A DNA stretch of 64,000 nucleotides. Source: Pseudonocardia sp. SCN 73-27 (GTDB lineage Bacteria > Actinomycetota > Actinomycetes > Mycobacteriales > Pseudonocardiaceae). Under the pieces are notes generated by a model. The model was not told the origin of the DNA. It worked only from the letters and a program-made list of their open reading frames with translations, and did not search any database. Location of the stretch: positions 1 through 64,000 of the forward strand of contig MEGH01000008.1 in NCBI GenBank assembly GCA_001725415.1, written 5' to 3'. Every line of letters begins with the position of its first letter. Within the stretch, counting starts at the first letter, position 1. The position numbers and the translations under genes were made by a program. Shown one piece after another: positions 63,176-64,000 of the stretch.

Positions 63176-64000
63176 GTGCCTGACATCGACGTCCTGGTGT
63201 GTGACGAGGAGGGCCGCGCGGCCCTCGAGCAGCTCCCCGGCGTGCGGCCGGTCCACTACGACGCGGACGCCCCGCTGCCGCCCGAGGCCGCGACGGCCGA
63301 GATCCTCATCCCGCCGTTCCTGTCCCCGGCCAGCGGCGTGAAGCTCGCCGAGCAGATGCCGAAGCTGCGGCTGGTCCAGCTGCTCACCGCCGGTGCGGAG
63401 ATCTGGGTCGGCAAGCTGGCCGAGGGTGTCGCGCTGTCGGACTGCAAGGGCGCGCACGGCGGCGCGACCGCGGAGTGGATCGTCGGCGCCCTGCTCGCGA
63501 TCTATCGCGACTTCCCGGTGTTCCAGCGCGCGCAGGACGAGGGCCGCTGGGACTACCACCGCACCGACGAGCTCGACGGCAAGTCCGTGCTGATCGTCGG
63601 CGCGGGCGACGTCGCGGCGCAGACCGTGAGCCGGCTGACCCCGTTCGGGGTGACGACGACGCTCGTCGGGCGCCGGGCCCGCGACGGTGTGCACGGCATC
63701 GACGAGGTCCACGACCTGTTGCCGCAGTTCGACGCCTGCGTCGTCATCGTCCCGCTGACCGACGACACCCGCGGCCTCGTCGACGCCCGCTTCCTCGCCG
63801 CGATGCCCGACGGCGCGATCCTCGTCAACGCCGCGCGCGGACCCGTGGCCGACACCGACGCGCTCGTCGCCGAGCTGACGTCGGGCCGCATCCGGGCGGC
63901 CGTCGACGTCACCGACCCGGAGCCGCTGCCGGAGGGGCATCCGCTGTGGTCGGCACCCGGACTGCTGCTCACCCCGCATGTCGGCGGCAGCGTCCCCGGC
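63176..64000 (+). CDS. D-2-hydroxyacid dehydrogenase (cut by window end)
   Basis: The first 275 codons of an NAD(P)-dependent 2-hydroxyacid dehydrogenase. The cofactor motif is VLIVGAGDVAAQTV. The catalytic Arg is in NAARGPVADTDAL, the Glu in VTDPEPLPEGHPLW and the His in LLTPHVGGS. It may reduce glyoxylate or hydroxypyruvate, which would fit the isomerase-like gene nearby, but that is inference. It runs off the window without a stop. Confidence 0.9.
   Translation, partial: MPDIDVLVCDEEGRAALEQLPGVRPVHYDADAPLPPEAATAEILIPPFLSPASGVKLAEQMPKLRLVQLLTAGAEIWVGKLAEGVALSDCKGAHGGATAEWIVGALLAIYRDFPVFQRAQDEGRWDYHRTDELDGKSVLIVGAGDVAAQTVSRLTPFGVTTTLVGRRARDGVHGIDEVHDLLPQFDACVVIVPLTDDTRGLVDARFLAAMPDGAILVNAARGPVADTDALVAELTSGRIRAAVDVTDPEPLPEGHPLWSAPGLLLTPHVGGSVPG

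Noticed and set aside
63086..63979. N-terminal extension of the LppZ-like frame
   Set aside because: The signal peptide and lipobox fix the start at 63085; upstream codons are the shadow of the dehydrogenase gene.

Overview
The window is GC-rich (third codon positions are almost always G or C), uses many GTG starts, and packs genes into ATGA/GTGA stop-start overlaps. Gene content points to a Pseudonocardiales actinobacterium, most likely Pseudonocardia or a close relative. From memory of the H37Rv map, the backbone follows the Mycobacterium tuberculosis Rv3032-Rv3006 region: GT4 glycosyltransferase, GH57 enzyme and methyltransferase (Rv3032/3031/3030), etfBA (Rv3029c/3028c), GNAT plus PlsC acyltransferases (Rv3027c/3026c), cysteine desulfurase (Rv3025c), mnmA (Rv3024c), a MetE-like protein (Rv3015c), ligA (Rv3014c), an ACT protein (Rv3013), gatCAB (Rv3012c/3011c/3009c) and an LppZ-like lipoprotein (Rv3006). 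Accessory blocks interrupt this backbone.

Layout: 0-9.4 kb carries two enoyl-CoA hydratases, glgX, an ABC ATPase, a methyltransferase, a NarL-type two-component system with an extra pseudo-receiver regulator, and a hexapeptide acyltransferase. 9.5-14.2 kb is the alpha-glucan/methylglucose-polysaccharide trio, split by a secreted trypsin-like protease. 15-31.8 kb is a purine catabolism island: deaminase, three-subunit xanthine dehydrogenase, uricase, HIU hydrolase, OHCU decarboxylase, allantoinase, allantoicase, an allophanate-hydrolase-C-like protein, a PucR regulator, and a permease fused to a divergent OHCU decarboxylase domain. 32-38 kb holds etfBA, a possible ornithine-lipid acyltransferase pair, cysteine desulfurase and mnmA. 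39.6-44.1 kb is an acyl-CoA catabolic operon ending in its own TetR. 44-54.7 kb holds the MetE-like gene, a PLP aminotransferase, an SRPBCC-Clp-N fusion divergent from a MarR regulator, ligA, a BKACE enzyme, and a reductase-desaturase pair. 54.8-64 kb has a CdaR-like regulator, the ACT protein, gatCAB, a decayed SDR, a hydroxypyruvate-isomerase-like gene, the LppZ-like gene and a truncated 2-hydroxyacid dehydrogenase.

The most notable discovery is a selenoprotein gene hidden by an in-frame UGA. On the minus strand at 26330-25800, UGA sits in a Sec-Gly-Ser-Cys motif, with coding sequence continuing 80 codons beyond it and an 8-bp hairpin 12-30 nt downstream that fits a bacterial SECIS. It overlaps and follows a thioredoxin-like gene, so the two look like a redox unit embedded in the purine island.

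Two window-wide patterns also stand out. Six copies of a 40-bp palindrome (GTGAG...CTCAC) occur only next to gene 3' ends. Many genes have a TANNNT hexamer 6-8 nt before the start codon and no Shine-Dalgarno sequence, the signature of leaderless transcription. No tRNA, rRNA, CRISPR array, transposase or prophage gene was seen.
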